A DNA stretch of 57,758 bases from JBQTIU01 sp052387815 (GCA_052387815.1 JBQTIU010000008.1:1-57758); one strand, 5' to 3'; positions 8,193 to 17,067 are shown, counted from the stretch's first letter. The notes: a model not told the origin generated them from the letters alone. Numbers and translations: made by a program.

Positions 8193-9698
8193 TCAGCGGG
8201 CGAGAGAGACGTTGGCGAGCGTCGCGAGCGACCGATTGGCGATGATCTCGAAGCCCTGGACGTTGCCGCGCAACGCGGTGAAGAGCTGGCCATAGGCGAG
8301 GAACGCAACCGGCCCTTCGCAGGCGAGAACGCGCTGCACCTCGGCATAGGCGGCCTTGCGGGCCGCCGGGTCGAGAGTCGCGCGCGCCCGGTCGAGAGCC
8401 CCGTCGATCGCGGGGTTCGAATATTTGAACACGTTCGTCGAGCCGCCGCTGCGGAAGGTGCGGAAGAAGTAATCGTCCGGATCGGGGCTGCCGGCGTTGG
8501 TCGATGCGAAGAGATCGAAATTGCTGTTGCGCCAGTCCTGGATGAACTGACCCAACTCGGGCGTCTTCATCTCGACCCGGAAGCCGACCTTGTTGAGCTG
8601 TTGCTGCACCACTTGCGCGATATCCTTGATGTCCTGGCGCGGCAGGACGGTCATCGTCACGGCGATCGGGGCCGTGTGTCCCGCGGCCCGCAGCAGCTCC
8701 ATGGCCTTGGCGGGATTATGGCTGAAGCAGGGGAATTCCTTGACCTCGAGCGCCCAATCCTTGAGCGCCGGCGACAGCGGCCCGCCCGGCACGCCGGCGC
8801 CGAACAGCGCCGCCTGGACGATTTCCGGCCGGTTCAGAGCCAGGTTCACGGCCTCGCGGACCTTGACATTGTCGAAGGGCGGCCTCGAGACGTTGAAACC
8901 GATGAGCGAGTAGGCGAGATCCATCGTCTCCAGGAGCTTCACATTGGCCTTGCCCTTGAGCTGCAGGGCGGTCGCGGGATCGATGTTGGGCAGCATCGCG
9001 TATTGCCCGCTAGTGACCCCCACCCGCCGGGTGGCGGATTCCGGCACGATGTTGAACTTGATCCCGTCGAGCTTCGGCAGGCCCCGCGACCAGTAACCCT
9101 CGTGCCGAGCGAGCGAGATGAAACTGTTGGGCTGCCACTCCTTGAACTTGAATGGCCCGGTTCCGACCGGCTGGCGCTGCAATCCATCCTTGTCCGCCTC
9201 GAACGAGCGCGGCACGATGGCAAGCGTCGCCAGCGACGTGAGCAGCGGTGCCGACGGCTCCTTCAACTTGACCTCGACGGTCTGGGCATCGGCGGCAGCG
9301 ACCGCATCGAGGGCCACGATCCGGCTGGCGAGCGGAGAGGCGATTTCTTTGGCGAGCACCCGCTTGAGCGTCGCCACCACGTCGGCGGCTTCCATCGGCG
9401 CGCCGTTATGGAAGGTGACGCCGCGGCGGAGCTTGAACAGATAGGTCTTGCCATCCGGCGACACCAACCAGGATTCGGCGAGGCTGGGTCCGATACGAAG
9501 ATCCTTGTCGATCGCGGTCAGCCCCTCGTAGATCGTGCCGTTGACGATCTGAAACGATGAAAAGGCCGTGGTAATGTGCGGGTCGAGCCCGGCCGGCGAC
9601 TGGTCGATGGCGATCTCGAGCACCTGTGCCGAGGCCGGCAGAGCGGCAACGGCGAGCGCCCCGGCGAGCGTGATCGAGCCAAGAAAAGTCCGCGCCAT
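8193..9698 (-). CDS. ABC transporter substrate-binding protein, family 5 (DppA/OppA-like)
   Basis: A 501-residue periplasmic binding protein with a Sec signal peptide (hydrophobic core to residue 22, cleavage after ASA). The start codon ATG at 9698 is preceded by GGGAGG seven bases away; a longer in-frame extension exists but lacks these features. Family-5 signatures are present: PAGLDPHITTAF, the YLFKLRRGVTFHNG block, PVGTGPFKFKEW, and the late ASTNAGSPDPDDYFF segment. It is divergent from anmK, with which it shares an intergenic region carrying TTGGTAT-type sites. The ligand is likely a peptide-bearing or free muramic sugar, by context only. Confidence 0.92.
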   Translation of the reverse strand: MARTFLGSITLAGALAVAALPASAQVLEIAIDQSPAGLDPHITTAFSSFQIVNGTIYEGLTAIDKDLRIGPSLAESWLVSPDGKTYLFKLRRGVTFHNGAPMEAADVVATLKRVLAKEIASPLASRIVALDAVAAADAQTVEVKLKEPSAPLLTSLATLAIVPRSFEADKDGLQRQPVGTGPFKFKEWQPNSFISLARHEGYWSRGLPKLDGIKFNIVPESATRRVGVTSGQYAMLPNIDPATALQLKGKANVKLLETMDLAYSLIGFNVSRPPFDNVKVREAVNLALNRPEIVQAALFGAGVPGGPLSPALKDWALEVKEFPCFSHNPAKAMELLRAAGHTAPIAVTMTVLPRQDIKDIAQVVQQQLNKVGFRVEMKTPELGQFIQDWRNSNFDLFASTNAGSPDPDDYFFRTFRSGGSTNVFKYSNPAIDGALDRARATLDPAARKAAYAEVQRVLACEGPVAFLAYGQLFTALRGNVQGFEIIANRSLATLANVSLAR

Positions 9699-9716
9699 GG
9701 TTTGCCTCCCAGCGAG

Positions 9717-9757
9717 CAATGGTATGCGCATAGCGTAGGCCGGTATGATACCAATAG
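9717..9757. promoter_or_regulatory. Candidate GntR operators between the binding-protein gene and anmK
   Basis: The 84-base divergent gap holds a near-perfect inverted repeat GGTATGATACC (9742-9752), one central base apart, of the GT-N5-AC form used by HutC-type GntR regulators. It is embedded in ATGATACCAATA. A second GGTAT half-site lies at 9721-9725 (CAATGGTATGCGCATAGC). The reverse complement of the main site shares ATTGGTATCA with the murQ upstream site. Position suits coordinate control of the importer and anmK. Confidence 0.55.
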
Positions 9758-9782
9758 CAAGCCGCAGGTCGGGAGAAGCTTG

Positions 9783-10880
9783 ATGGCGAGCCGACCCATG
9801 GTGACGGCGATCGGTGCGATCAGCGGCACGTCGATGGACGGGATCGATGTCTCGATCCTCGACACCGACGGTTGTGGCATCGTCAAGCCCGGGCCCGGAC
9901 GCACCTACCCGTACGGCGAACATCTCCGCGCCGCCCTGCTGAGGCTGATCGCCGACCCGCACGTCGCGGAGAACGACCCGCTGGCGGAACTCGAACAGGG
10001 CGTGAGCGACGCCCATGCGGGGGCGATCGCGACCTTCCTGCGCGAGCATGGCCTCGCCAAAGAGCGCGTCGCGCTCGTCGGATTGCACGGGCAGACCGTC
10101 TGCCACCGGCCGCAACGGCGCTTCACGCGCCAGCTCGGGCTAGGTTCGCGCGTCGCCAAGGCGCTCGGCATCGACACCGTCAATCGCTTCCGCCATGCCG
10201 ACATTGCGGCGGGCGGCGAGGGCGCCCCGTTGGCGCCGCTCTACCACCAGGCGCTGGCGCGCCAGCTCGAGCATCCGGTGATGGTGCTCAATCTCGGCGG
10301 CGTGGCGAACGTCACCTATATCGACGGCGAGACCGTCATCGCCTTCGACACCGGCCCCGCCTCGGCGCTGCTCGATGATTTCGTGCGGCGCCGGATCGGC
10401 GAACCGTTTGATGAAGGCGGCAAGCTCGCGGCATCGGGCACGGCCGATGCCGGCCTGCTCGCCGAGCTCATGAACCACCCGTTCTTCGACCGGCCGGCGC
10501 CGAAATCGCTCGACCGCAACGATTTTCATGCGTGCGCCGAGATCCTCGATCACCTGCCGGACGCCGATGGCGCGGCGACGCTCGCGGCCTTCACCGTCGC
10601 CTCGGTGGCGGATGCCCTGCGCCAAGTTCCGGCCGCACCCGGGCGCTGGCTGGTGACCGGCGGCGGACGCCGCAACGCCACGTTCATGGGCCGGCTGGCC
10701 GCGCGACTCGGTGTCCCGGTCGAGCCGGTCGAGGCGGTCGGCTGGAACGGCGACTTCATCGAGGCGCAGTGCTTCGGCTACCTGGCGGTGCGATCGGTGC
10801 GTGGTCTGCCGCTCAGCTTGCCGACGACAACCGGTGTGTCCGCGCCGATGACCGGGGGAGAATTTTGGCGCGCCCGATGA
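9783..10880 (+). CDS. anmK: Anhydro-N-acetylmuramic acid kinase
   Basis: AnmK opens the 1,6-anhydro ring of anhMurNAc and phosphorylates it to MurNAc-6-P, the MurQ substrate. The 365-residue protein shows ISGTSMDGID, GLHGQT, FRHADIAAGGEGAPL, LNLGGVANVTY, FDTGPAS and VTGGGRRN in family order. GPAS replaces the more common GPGN. The ATG at 9783 is preceded by GGGAGAAG. The stop overlaps the next ATPase start by four bases (ATGA), placing anmK in the same transcript as the importer ATPases. That arrangement is the strongest hint that the importer carries an anhydro-muramyl compound. Confidence 0.95.
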   Translation: MASRPMVTAIGAISGTSMDGIDVSILDTDGCGIVKPGPGRTYPYGEHLRAALLRLIADPHVAENDPLAELEQGVSDAHAGAIATFLREHGLAKERVALVGLHGQTVCHRPQRRFTRQLGLGSRVAKALGIDTVNRFRHADIAAGGEGAPLAPLYHQALARQLEHPVMVLNLGGVANVTYIDGETVIAFDTGPASALLDDFVRRRIGEPFDEGGKLAASGTADAGLLAELMNHPFFDRPAPKSLDRNDFHACAEILDHLPDADGAATLAAFTVASVADALRQVPAAPGRWLVTGGGRRNATFMGRLAARLGVPVEPVEAVGWNGDFIEAQCFGYLAVRSVRGLPLSLPTTTGVSAPMTGGEFWRAR

Positions 10881-11830
10881 GCGAGCTCGTGCTCAGCGTC
10901 GAAGGCCTCAACCTGACCGTCGCCGGGACTCCGCTGGTCGAGGATATTTCCTTCGCCCTCGCTCGAGGCGAGATGCTGGGACTGGTCGGCGAGTCGGGTT
11001 GCGGCAAGACGATCACCGCGCTGGCGGTGATGCGGCTGGTGCCGGACCCTCCCGTCAAGATCGCGTCCGGCCGTATCCTTCTCGACGGCACGGACCTTCT
11101 CGCGCTCGACGCCGAAGCCCTGCGAAGAATCCGCGGCAACCGCATCGGCATGATCTTTCAAGAGCCGATGACGTCGCTCAATCCGGTGTTCACCGTCGGC
11201 GACCAGATCGCGGAGGTTCTTCTTATTCACCGCGGCCTGTCGCGTGCGGCCGCGCGGCGGCGCGCGGCGGAGCTGCTGCACCTCGTCGAGATCGCCGCGG
11301 CCGCCAAGCAACTCGACCGCTACCCGCATCAGCTCTCGGGCGGCCAGCGCCAGCGGGTGATGATCGCCATGGCGCTTGCCTGCGAGCCGAACCTGCTGAT
11401 CGCGGACGAGCCGACGACCGCGCTGGATGTGACCGTGCAAGCGCAGATCCTGGCTCTCATCGATCGCCTGCGACGAGACTTGGGCATGGCTTGCCTTCTC
11501 ATCACGCATGATCTCGGCGTCGTGTACGAGGTCTGCGATCGGGTCGCGGTGATGTACGCCGGGCGCATCGTCGAGGCGGCGGCGGTCGAGGATCTGTTCG
11601 CCAATCCCCGTCATCGCTACACCCGGGCATTGCTGGAGACGATGCCGGCGACGAACGCGCCCGGCTTCCGCCTGCCCGCGATCGCCGGTACCGTGCCGCC
11701 GCCGGGCGCGCGCGATCGCGGCTGCGCCTTCGCGCCGCGCTGCGCCCACTGGCTCGAGCGCTGCCGCCGCGAACAACCGCCGCTTAGCACCGATGCCCAT
11801 CGCGTGGCGTGCTGGAACCCGGCACGATGA
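10877..11830 (+). CDS. ABC importer ATPase, DppD/OppD type
   Basis: A 317-residue ATPase of the peptide importer class. It has Walker A GESGCGKT near residue 40, Q-loop FQEP, signature LSGGQRQRV, Walker B LLIADEPT, and the H-switch in LLITHDLG. A C-terminal oligopeptide extension follows, with the Cys-rich segment CAFAPRCAHWLERC. Start ATG overlaps the anmK stop. It is predicted to pair with the next ATPase and energise the permeases at 6359-8135, which are encoded on the other side of anmK and in the opposite direction. Confidence 0.93.
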   Translation: MSELVLSVEGLNLTVAGTPLVEDISFALARGEMLGLVGESGCGKTITALAVMRLVPDPPVKIASGRILLDGTDLLALDAEALRRIRGNRIGMIFQEPMTSLNPVFTVGDQIAEVLLIHRGLSRAAARRRAAELLHLVEIAAAAKQLDRYPHQLSGGQRQRVMIAMALACEPNLLIADEPTTALDVTVQAQILALIDRLRRDLGMACLLITHDLGVVYEVCDRVAVMYAGRIVEAAAVEDLFANPRHRYTRALLETMPATNAPGFRLPAIAGTVPPPGARDRGCAFAPRCAHWLERCRREQPPLSTDAHRVACWNPAR

Positions 11831-12780
11831 CCGCGTGGATCGAGGTCCGCGACCTGAGGAAATACTATTCCGGCCGGCATGGCGGCACGGTTCGTGCGCT
11901 CGATGGCGTGAGCTTCACGCTGCAGCGCGGCGAGGTTCTCGGCATCGTCGGCGAATCCGGGTGCGGCAAGTCGACGCTCGCCAGCGCCCTGCTGCGCCTG
12001 GTCGAGCCGACGGGCGGCGCGGTGCTGTTCGAGGGCGAGGATATTCTGCGACTGTCGCGCCGCGCATTGACCCGGCGTCGGCGGGATATGCAGATCGTCT
12101 TCCAGGACCCGTTCGGGTCGCTCAATCCGCGCCACAAGGTGTCGACCATCATCGGCGAGCCGCTCGCCATCCATGGCGGTGGAGATGCGAAGGCGCGGGT
12201 CAAGGAGCTTTTGGAGATGGTCGGACTGACGGCGGATGCGGCGACCCGCTACCCGCACGAGTTCTCGGGCGGGCAGCGACAGCGCATCGCCATCGCCCGC
12301 GCCCTGGCGCTAGCGCCCAAGTTGCTGGTGGCGGACGAGCCGGTTTCGTCGCTCGATGTGTCGATCCAGTCGCAGATCATCAACCTCATCGCGGATCTGC
12401 GCGTGCGTCTCCAGCTGTCGCTGATTTTCATCAGCCATGACCTGTCGGTGATCCGGCATGTGAGCGATCGGATCGCGGTCATGTATTTGGGAAAGATCGT
12501 CGAGATCGCCGCTGCAGCCGACCTATTCGAGACCCCGGCGCACCCCTACACGCGGGCCCTGCTGTCCGCGATCCCGCGGCCCGGCGCCGGGCGCAAGCGC
12601 GAGCGGATCGTCCTCGAGGGCGAATTGCCGGACCCGGCAAACCCGCCGCTCGGCTGCGCCTTTCAGGGCCGCTGCCGCGACGCGATCGCCCGCTGCGCCA
12701 GCGACCGTCCGGGGCTGCAGCCGCGCTCGGTCGGCGGATCGGCGCGCGATGTCGCCTGCCACCTTTTCGAGCCACGATGA
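11827..12780 (+). CDS. ABC importer ATPase, DppF/OppF type
   Basis: A 317-residue ATPase partner of the preceding gene. It shows the OppF-type N-terminus (VRDLRKYYSG), Walker A GESGCGKST, FQDPFGSLNPR, LSGGQRQR-like FSGGQRQRIAIARAL, LLVADEPVSSLDVS and the ISHDLSV switch. It ends with the oligopeptide C-terminal Cys motif (CAFQGRCRDAIARC). ATG at 11827 overlaps the upstream stop (ATGA). An upstream GTG at 11809 is also in frame but less likely. This closes the salvage locus; 267 bases without a recognised gene follow. Confidence 0.93.
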   Translation: MTAWIEVRDLRKYYSGRHGGTVRALDGVSFTLQRGEVLGIVGESGCGKSTLASALLRLVEPTGGAVLFEGEDILRLSRRALTRRRRDMQIVFQDPFGSLNPRHKVSTIIGEPLAIHGGGDAKARVKELLEMVGLTADAATRYPHEFSGGQRQRIAIARALALAPKLLVADEPVSSLDVSIQSQIINLIADLRVRLQLSLIFISHDLSVIRHVSDRIAVMYLGKIVEIAAAADLFETPAHPYTRALLSAIPRPGAGRKRERIVLEGELPDPANPPLGCAFQGRCRDAIARCASDRPGLQPRSVGGSARDVACHLFEPR

Positions 12781-13047
12781 CCCCGGGTTCGATCGCGCTC
12801 GATGCCTTGGGCGTCGGCGCGGGGAGGCGCCTGGCAGGGCCTCGTCACAGCCGCCGGCGAGGGCTCGGGTTGCGGCCAATTAGCGGTAGACCGCGCCGGA
12901 GGGGTATTGCTAGACTGCCGGCCATTGCATCCCTTCGCCGATGGCATCGCTGCGGGCCTGCCGCGACGGCATCGCCCGGGGTCGAGCGGCCTGGCCGGCG
13001 AAGACTGAGGTGCATGGGGACCGAACCAACAGGGAGCGGAGGAAGAT

Positions 13048-14133
13048 ATGGCAAAGGTATGGACTACTGCCCTGGCGATCGGCGCAGCGGTCGGTATGGC
13101 GACGGCGGCCGGCATCGGGACGGCGCCGGCCCAAACGCTCAAGCTGCTCACCTGGGACGGCTATGCGCCGAAAGAGGTGATCGAGCAGTTCAAGAAGGAC
13201 ACCGGCATCGATGTCGAGGTCACCAACTCGAACAACGAGGAGATGATCTCGAAGCTGCGCGCGACCGGCGGCGCCGGGTTCGATCTCGCCCAGCCGAGCC
13301 AGGACCGAATCACCGGCGCCCACGCCAATTTCGGCATCTACAAGTCGCTCGATCTCGCCCAGGTCAAGAGCGAGCTTTTCATCGCCTCGATGCTCGAGGC
13401 GACCAAGAAGAACACCAGCATCGACGGCAAGGTCTACGGCCTGCCGCATGTCTGGGGCACCGACGGGCTGGTGGTCAACACCAAGCTCGCCAAGAACGTG
13501 AACGACTACGTCGATCTCTGCCGTGCCGACTTGGCGGGCCGGGTCAGCCACCGCCTCAAGCGGCCGGCGCTGATCGCGTTCGCGTTCTCGATGGGCATGG
13601 ATCCGTTCGCCGCCTACGCCGACCAGGCGAAATACACGGCGATGATGGAAAGCGTGGCGACCAAGCTCACCGAGTGCAAGAAGAACGTGAAGACCTACTG
13701 GGAGGGCAGCGATGCCCTCTTGAACCTGGTGCGCTCGGGCGAGGTGGTGGCGGCCATGGCCTGGGATTTCGGCGGCTGGAAGCTCAACAACGAGCTGCCG
13801 GAGGTCAATTTCGTCGCTCCCAAGTCGGGGGCGCTGGGCTGGATCGACACCTTCGCGCTGCCCGCCAAGGGGCGCAACGACGCCGGCGCCTACAAGTGGA
13901 TCAACTTCGTGATGACGCCGCAGATCGCGGGCAAGATCACGGCCGCGGCCGGCAACTTCACCGCCTCGAAGGGCTCCGACCAGTTCGTCGCCGCCCAGCT
14001 CAGGCAGCAGTTCTCCACCAGCTTCCCGCCGGCGGCGCTCGACAACATCAAATGGTACCCGCCCGTTCCCGCGGGCCTCGAGGACATCGAGGGCAAGATC
14101 CTCGAGCGCATCAAGGCCGCCAGGGCCGGCTGA
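13048..14133 (+). CDS. Polyamine-type ABC transporter substrate-binding protein (PotD/PotF-like)
   Basis: A 361-residue periplasmic protein with a Sec signal peptide (residues 1-29, cleavage near APAQ). It shows the family-1 polyamine-binding fold opening TLKLLTWDGYAP. Other PotD/F features are YGLPHVWGTDGLVVN and the ligand-pocket region WEGSDALLNLVRSGEV, followed by AMAWDFGGW. GGAGGAAG precedes the ATG. It is first of a four-gene rightward operon (SBP-ATPase-permease-permease). Spermidine or putrescine is the family default; related proteins bind other cationic or organic solutes, so specificity is not certain. A strong hairpin separates it from the ATPase gene. Confidence 0.88.
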   Translation: MAKVWTTALAIGAAVGMATAAGIGTAPAQTLKLLTWDGYAPKEVIEQFKKDTGIDVEVTNSNNEEMISKLRATGGAGFDLAQPSQDRITGAHANFGIYKSLDLAQVKSELFIASMLEATKKNTSIDGKVYGLPHVWGTDGLVVNTKLAKNVNDYVDLCRADLAGRVSHRLKRPALIAFAFSMGMDPFAAYADQAKYTAMMESVATKLTECKKNVKTYWEGSDALLNLVRSGEVVAAMAWDFGGWKLNNELPEVNFVAPKSGALGWIDTFALPAKGRNDAGAYKWINFVMTPQIAGKITAAAGNFTASKGSDQFVAAQLRQQFSTSFPPAALDNIKWYPPVPAGLEDIEGKILERIKAARAG

Positions 14134-14145
14134 AAACGATGGCTC

Positions 14146-14180
14146 CCCGCCCCCCTCGGCGCCAAGCCGGCGGGGGCGGG
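14146..14180 (+). terminator. Intercistronic GC-rich hairpin after the binding-protein gene
   Basis: A perfect 9-base stem (CCCGCCCCC at 14146-14154 with GGGGGCGGG at 14172-14180) encloses an inner 4-base stem (CGGC/GCCG). No T-run follows. It lies between the binding-protein stop and the GTG of the ATPase gene. Such hairpins commonly stabilise the binding-protein mRNA end or reduce read-through, giving more binding protein than transporter. That role is inferred here. Confidence 0.6.
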
Positions 14181-14212
14181 ACGGCACCTCGGAATCCCCC
14201 GGGATCCTGATC

Positions 14213-15325
14213 GTGGCCGAGGTTTTCGACCTCGAAGTCCGTGCACTGGTCAAGCGCTACGGCGGGTTTCCCGCCGTCGAGGGCGTTTCGTTCGCCATCG
14301 CCAAGGGATCGTTTTTCTCCATTCTCGGGCCGTCCGGATGCGGCAAGACGACGCTGCTGCGCATGATCGCCGGCTTCATCGAGCCCACCTCCGGCGAGAT
14401 CCTGATCACCGGCCGCTCGGTCTTGGGCACCCCGCCCCATCGCCGCCCGGTCAACATCGTCTTCCAGAACTTGGCGCTGTTTCCGATGATGAGCGTCGCC
14501 GGCAACGTCGGCTACGGCTTGCGCCGGCGAGGGCTGGCGCGGGCGGAGATCGCTGCCCGAGTCGAGGCGCAGCTCCGGCGCGTGGGGCTTCCCGGGTTCG
14601 GGGAAAAGCGCATCCAGCAGCTCTCGGGCGGCCAACAGCAGCGGGTCGCCATCGCCCGCTGCCTGGTGCTCGATCCCGCCGTCCTCCTGCTCGACGAGCC
14701 CTTGGGCGCGCTCGACCTCAAGCTCCGCGAGCAGATGAAGATCGAGCTCAAGCAGCTCCAGGCCGAGGTCGGGACGACCTTCGTCTACATCACGCACGAC
14801 CAGTCGGAGGCGCTGGTCATGTCGGACCGCGTGGCGGTGATGAACCGCGGCCGCTTCGAGCAGGTGGCGGCGCCTGCGGAGCTCTATCGCCGCCCCGAGA
14901 CCGCCTTCGTCGCCGGCTTCGTCGGCGAGGCCAACCGCTGGCGCGGGCGGATCGAGCGCAGCGAGGGGAATGCGCTGCACGCCCGGACCGAGCGCGGCCT
15001 GGGGCTCGACGGCGTCGCCGCCAACGGGGCGATCGGCGCCGGCCAGACGGTCGAAATCTTCGTGCGGCCCGAGGCCATCGCCATCGGCCGCGAGGCGGCG
15101 GCGCTCGGCAATGTCGCCAACCGCTTGCGGGGCCGCATCGCGGGCGTACTTTTCAACGGCGCCAACTCCCGTCTCCTCGTCGACGAGGCAGTCTCGGGCA
15201 GCCGGCTTACGGTGGCGCTGCCACAGGCGGGGCCGAACGCCGATCTCTCCGCCGGCGAGGAGGTGGTGCTGGGATGGCCGGCGGAGCACGCCAAATGCTT
15301 TGCCGCGCCCGAGGAGGGGGGATGA
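14213..15325 (+). CDS. Polyamine-type ABC transporter ATPase (PotA-like)
   Basis: A 370-residue ATPase. It has Walker A GPSGCGKTT near residue 40, Q-loop FQNLALFPMMSV, signature LSGGQQQRVAIARCL, Walker B VLLLDEPLGALD, and H-loop ITHDQSEAL. A C-terminal TOBE-type domain follows (residues about 240-365), as in PotA and other MalK-like importer ATPases. The start is a GTG at 14213; no in-frame ATG lies near the beginning of homology. The stop overlaps the next ATG by four bases. Confidence 0.9.
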   Translation: MAEVFDLEVRALVKRYGGFPAVEGVSFAIAKGSFFSILGPSGCGKTTLLRMIAGFIEPTSGEILITGRSVLGTPPHRRPVNIVFQNLALFPMMSVAGNVGYGLRRRGLARAEIAARVEAQLRRVGLPGFGEKRIQQLSGGQQQRVAIARCLVLDPAVLLLDEPLGALDLKLREQMKIELKQLQAEVGTTFVYITHDQSEALVMSDRVAVMNRGRFEQVAAPAELYRRPETAFVAGFVGEANRWRGRIERSEGNALHARTERGLGLDGVAANGAIGAGQTVEIFVRPEAIAIGREAAALGNVANRLRGRIAGVLFNGANSRLLVDEAVSGSRLTVALPQAGPNADLSAGEEVVLGWPAEHAKCFAAPEEGG

Positions 15326-16197
15326 GCGGGGACTCGCGGGCGGGCGGGGAGCGGCGCCTGGGCCTGTTCCTGCTGCTGGCGCCGGCCGCGCTGTGGCTGG
15401 GCCTGCTCGTGCTCATCCCGCTCGCCGAGATGCTGGCGATCTCGTTCCAGGAGCGGGTGGCGCCGCGCATCTATCGCTTCGGCCTCGCCAACTACGTCGA
15501 GTTCTTCGCCGAGCACGTCTACTGGAACACCTTCTTCCGCACCGCGGTGATCTCGATCGCGGCCACCTTCCTGACCCTCGGGATCGCCTTTCCGGTCGCC
15601 TACTACATCGCCAAGCTCGCGCGCGGGCAGAACAAGAACCTGCTGTTCGTCCTCTGCCTGCTCCCATTCTGGGTGAGCGAACTGGTGCGGACCTTCGGCT
15701 GGATGATCCTGTTGCGGGAGACGGGCTTGTTGAGCCGCCTGTTGCAGTGGCTGGGGCTGATCGACGGGCCGGTCGAGTTCCTCTACAACGACACGGCCAT
15801 CCTCATCGGCCTCGTCTACACTTCGATGCTGTTCATGGTCGTGCCGCTGATCACCGCCCTCGACAGCCTCGACGACAGCCTGATCGAGGCCGCCTACGAT
15901 CTCGGCGGCAGCGGCTTCGCGGTGATGCGCGAGATCGTCATCCCGCACGCCATGCCGGGGATCGTCGGGGGGACGATCGTCGTCTTCATGCTGACGCTCG
16001 GCAACTATCTCACCTCGACGCTGCTCGGCGGCAAGAACAGCCTGTGGTTCACCGAGCAGATCTATAACCAGTTCATCACCCGGTTCAACTGGGAGCAGGG
16101 CTCGGCGTTCGGCTTCCTGCTCTTGATTTTGTCCTCGGCTCTCGTCTGGCTGGGGCTGCGGCTCAGCGGCCAGAGCCTCGCCAAGAGCCTCGCCTGA
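15322..16197 (+). CDS. Polyamine-type ABC transporter permease (PotB-like)
   Basis: A 291-residue inner-membrane permease with about six TM helices. The N-terminal helix reads LFLLLAPAALWLGLLVLIPL, and the MetI-like domain follows. The EAA loop includes AAYDLGGSGFAVMREIVIPHAMPG. The segment LPFWVSELVRTFGWMILLRETG is typical of PotB/PotH. ATG at 15322 overlaps the PotA-like stop (ATGA), and GAGGAGGGGG precedes it. The open frame extends far upstream inside the ATPase gene, but that part is a shadow. Confidence 0.9.
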   Translation: MSGDSRAGGERRLGLFLLLAPAALWLGLLVLIPLAEMLAISFQERVAPRIYRFGLANYVEFFAEHVYWNTFFRTAVISIAATFLTLGIAFPVAYYIAKLARGQNKNLLFVLCLLPFWVSELVRTFGWMILLRETGLLSRLLQWLGLIDGPVEFLYNDTAILIGLVYTSMLFMVVPLITALDSLDDSLIEAAYDLGGSGFAVMREIVIPHAMPGIVGGTIVVFMLTLGNYLTSTLLGGKNSLWFTEQIYNQFITRFNWEQGSAFGFLLLILSSALVWLGLRLSGQSLAKSLA

Positions 16198-16206
16198 GCC
16201 GACTCC

Positions 16207-17067
16207 ATGCTGCCCTCGCTCGCCCGCCCCGCTTCCTCCCGCTTCGCTTCCGTGGTCTACGTGGCGGCGTTCTTCGCCTACCTGTTCGCGCCGCTGTTGA
16301 CGGTCGCGGTGTTCTCGTTCAACGACAGCGTCTTTCCCTCGCCGCCTTGGAAAGGCTTCACGCTCGACTGGTATTTCTCCGCCGACGGCGCCAAGCTCGG
16401 GCTGCTCCACGATGCGCGCCTGCTTGACAGCGTGTTCGTGAGCCTGCGCGTGGCGCTCGCCGTCACCGTGCTGTCGGTGGCGGCGGGGACGTGCAACGCC
16501 TTCCTGCTCCAGCGCCCGAACCTGCCGGGCCGCGACGTTCTGTACCTCGTCATGCTGTGGCCGCTGGTGGTCCCCGGGGTCATTCTCGGCATCGCCATCC
16601 TGTTGTTCACGAACACGCTGGCCAACGCGGTGGAAAGCGTGTTCGGCTGGGAGCTCGATTGGCTGCGCCCAGGGCTCGTGCTGGTGGTGCTCGGCCAGTT
16701 CTCGTTCATCGCCACCGTCGCCACGCTGGTGATCTCGGCGCGCCTGCGCAAGTTCAATCCCGCGCTCGAGGAGGCCGCGCTGAGCCTGGGGGCCACGCGC
16801 CTCGTCGCGGCGGCGACGGTGACGCTGCCGTTCCTCAGGCCGGCGATCATCGGGGCGGCGATCATCGCCTTCCTGATGTCGTTCGAGAACTTCAACACCA
16901 CGCTGATGGTGGTCGGTTCCGACGCCACCCTGCCGATCGCCATGTACGGCCGGTTGCGCCAGGGATCGACGCCGATCCTCAACGCCATCAGCGTCGTTCT
17001 CATCCTCGCCTCGGCGGTGCTCGCCATCGCCCTCGTCGCGCTGGGGCGCGAGCGCGAGCGGGGGTGA
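16207..17067 (+). CDS. Polyamine-type ABC transporter permease (PotC-like)
   Basis: A 286-residue permease, partner of the preceding gene, 9 bases downstream of it. It has an N-terminal helix ending FAPLLTVAVFSFNDS, the PotC-type PPWKGFTLDWY segment, and an EAA loop containing EEAALSLGATRLVAAATVTLPFL. The hydrophobic helices that follow are interrupted by FENFNTTLMV, a segment conserved in PotC/PotI. It completes a full SBP-ATPase-permease-permease importer. Confidence 0.9.
   Translation: MLPSLARPASSRFASVVYVAAFFAYLFAPLLTVAVFSFNDSVFPSPPWKGFTLDWYFSADGAKLGLLHDARLLDSVFVSLRVALAVTVLSVAAGTCNAFLLQRPNLPGRDVLYLVMLWPLVVPGVILGIAILLFTNTLANAVESVFGWELDWLRPGLVLVVLGQFSFIATVATLVISARLRKFNPALEEAALSLGATRLVAAATVTLPFLRPAIIGAAIIAFLMSFENFNTTLMVVGSDATLPIAMYGRLRQGSTPILNAISVVLILASAVLAIALVALGRERERG

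Noticed and set aside
14111..17027. Leftward frames antisense to the polyamine transporter genes.
   Set aside because: They are composition shadows opposite genes with full ABC signatures.
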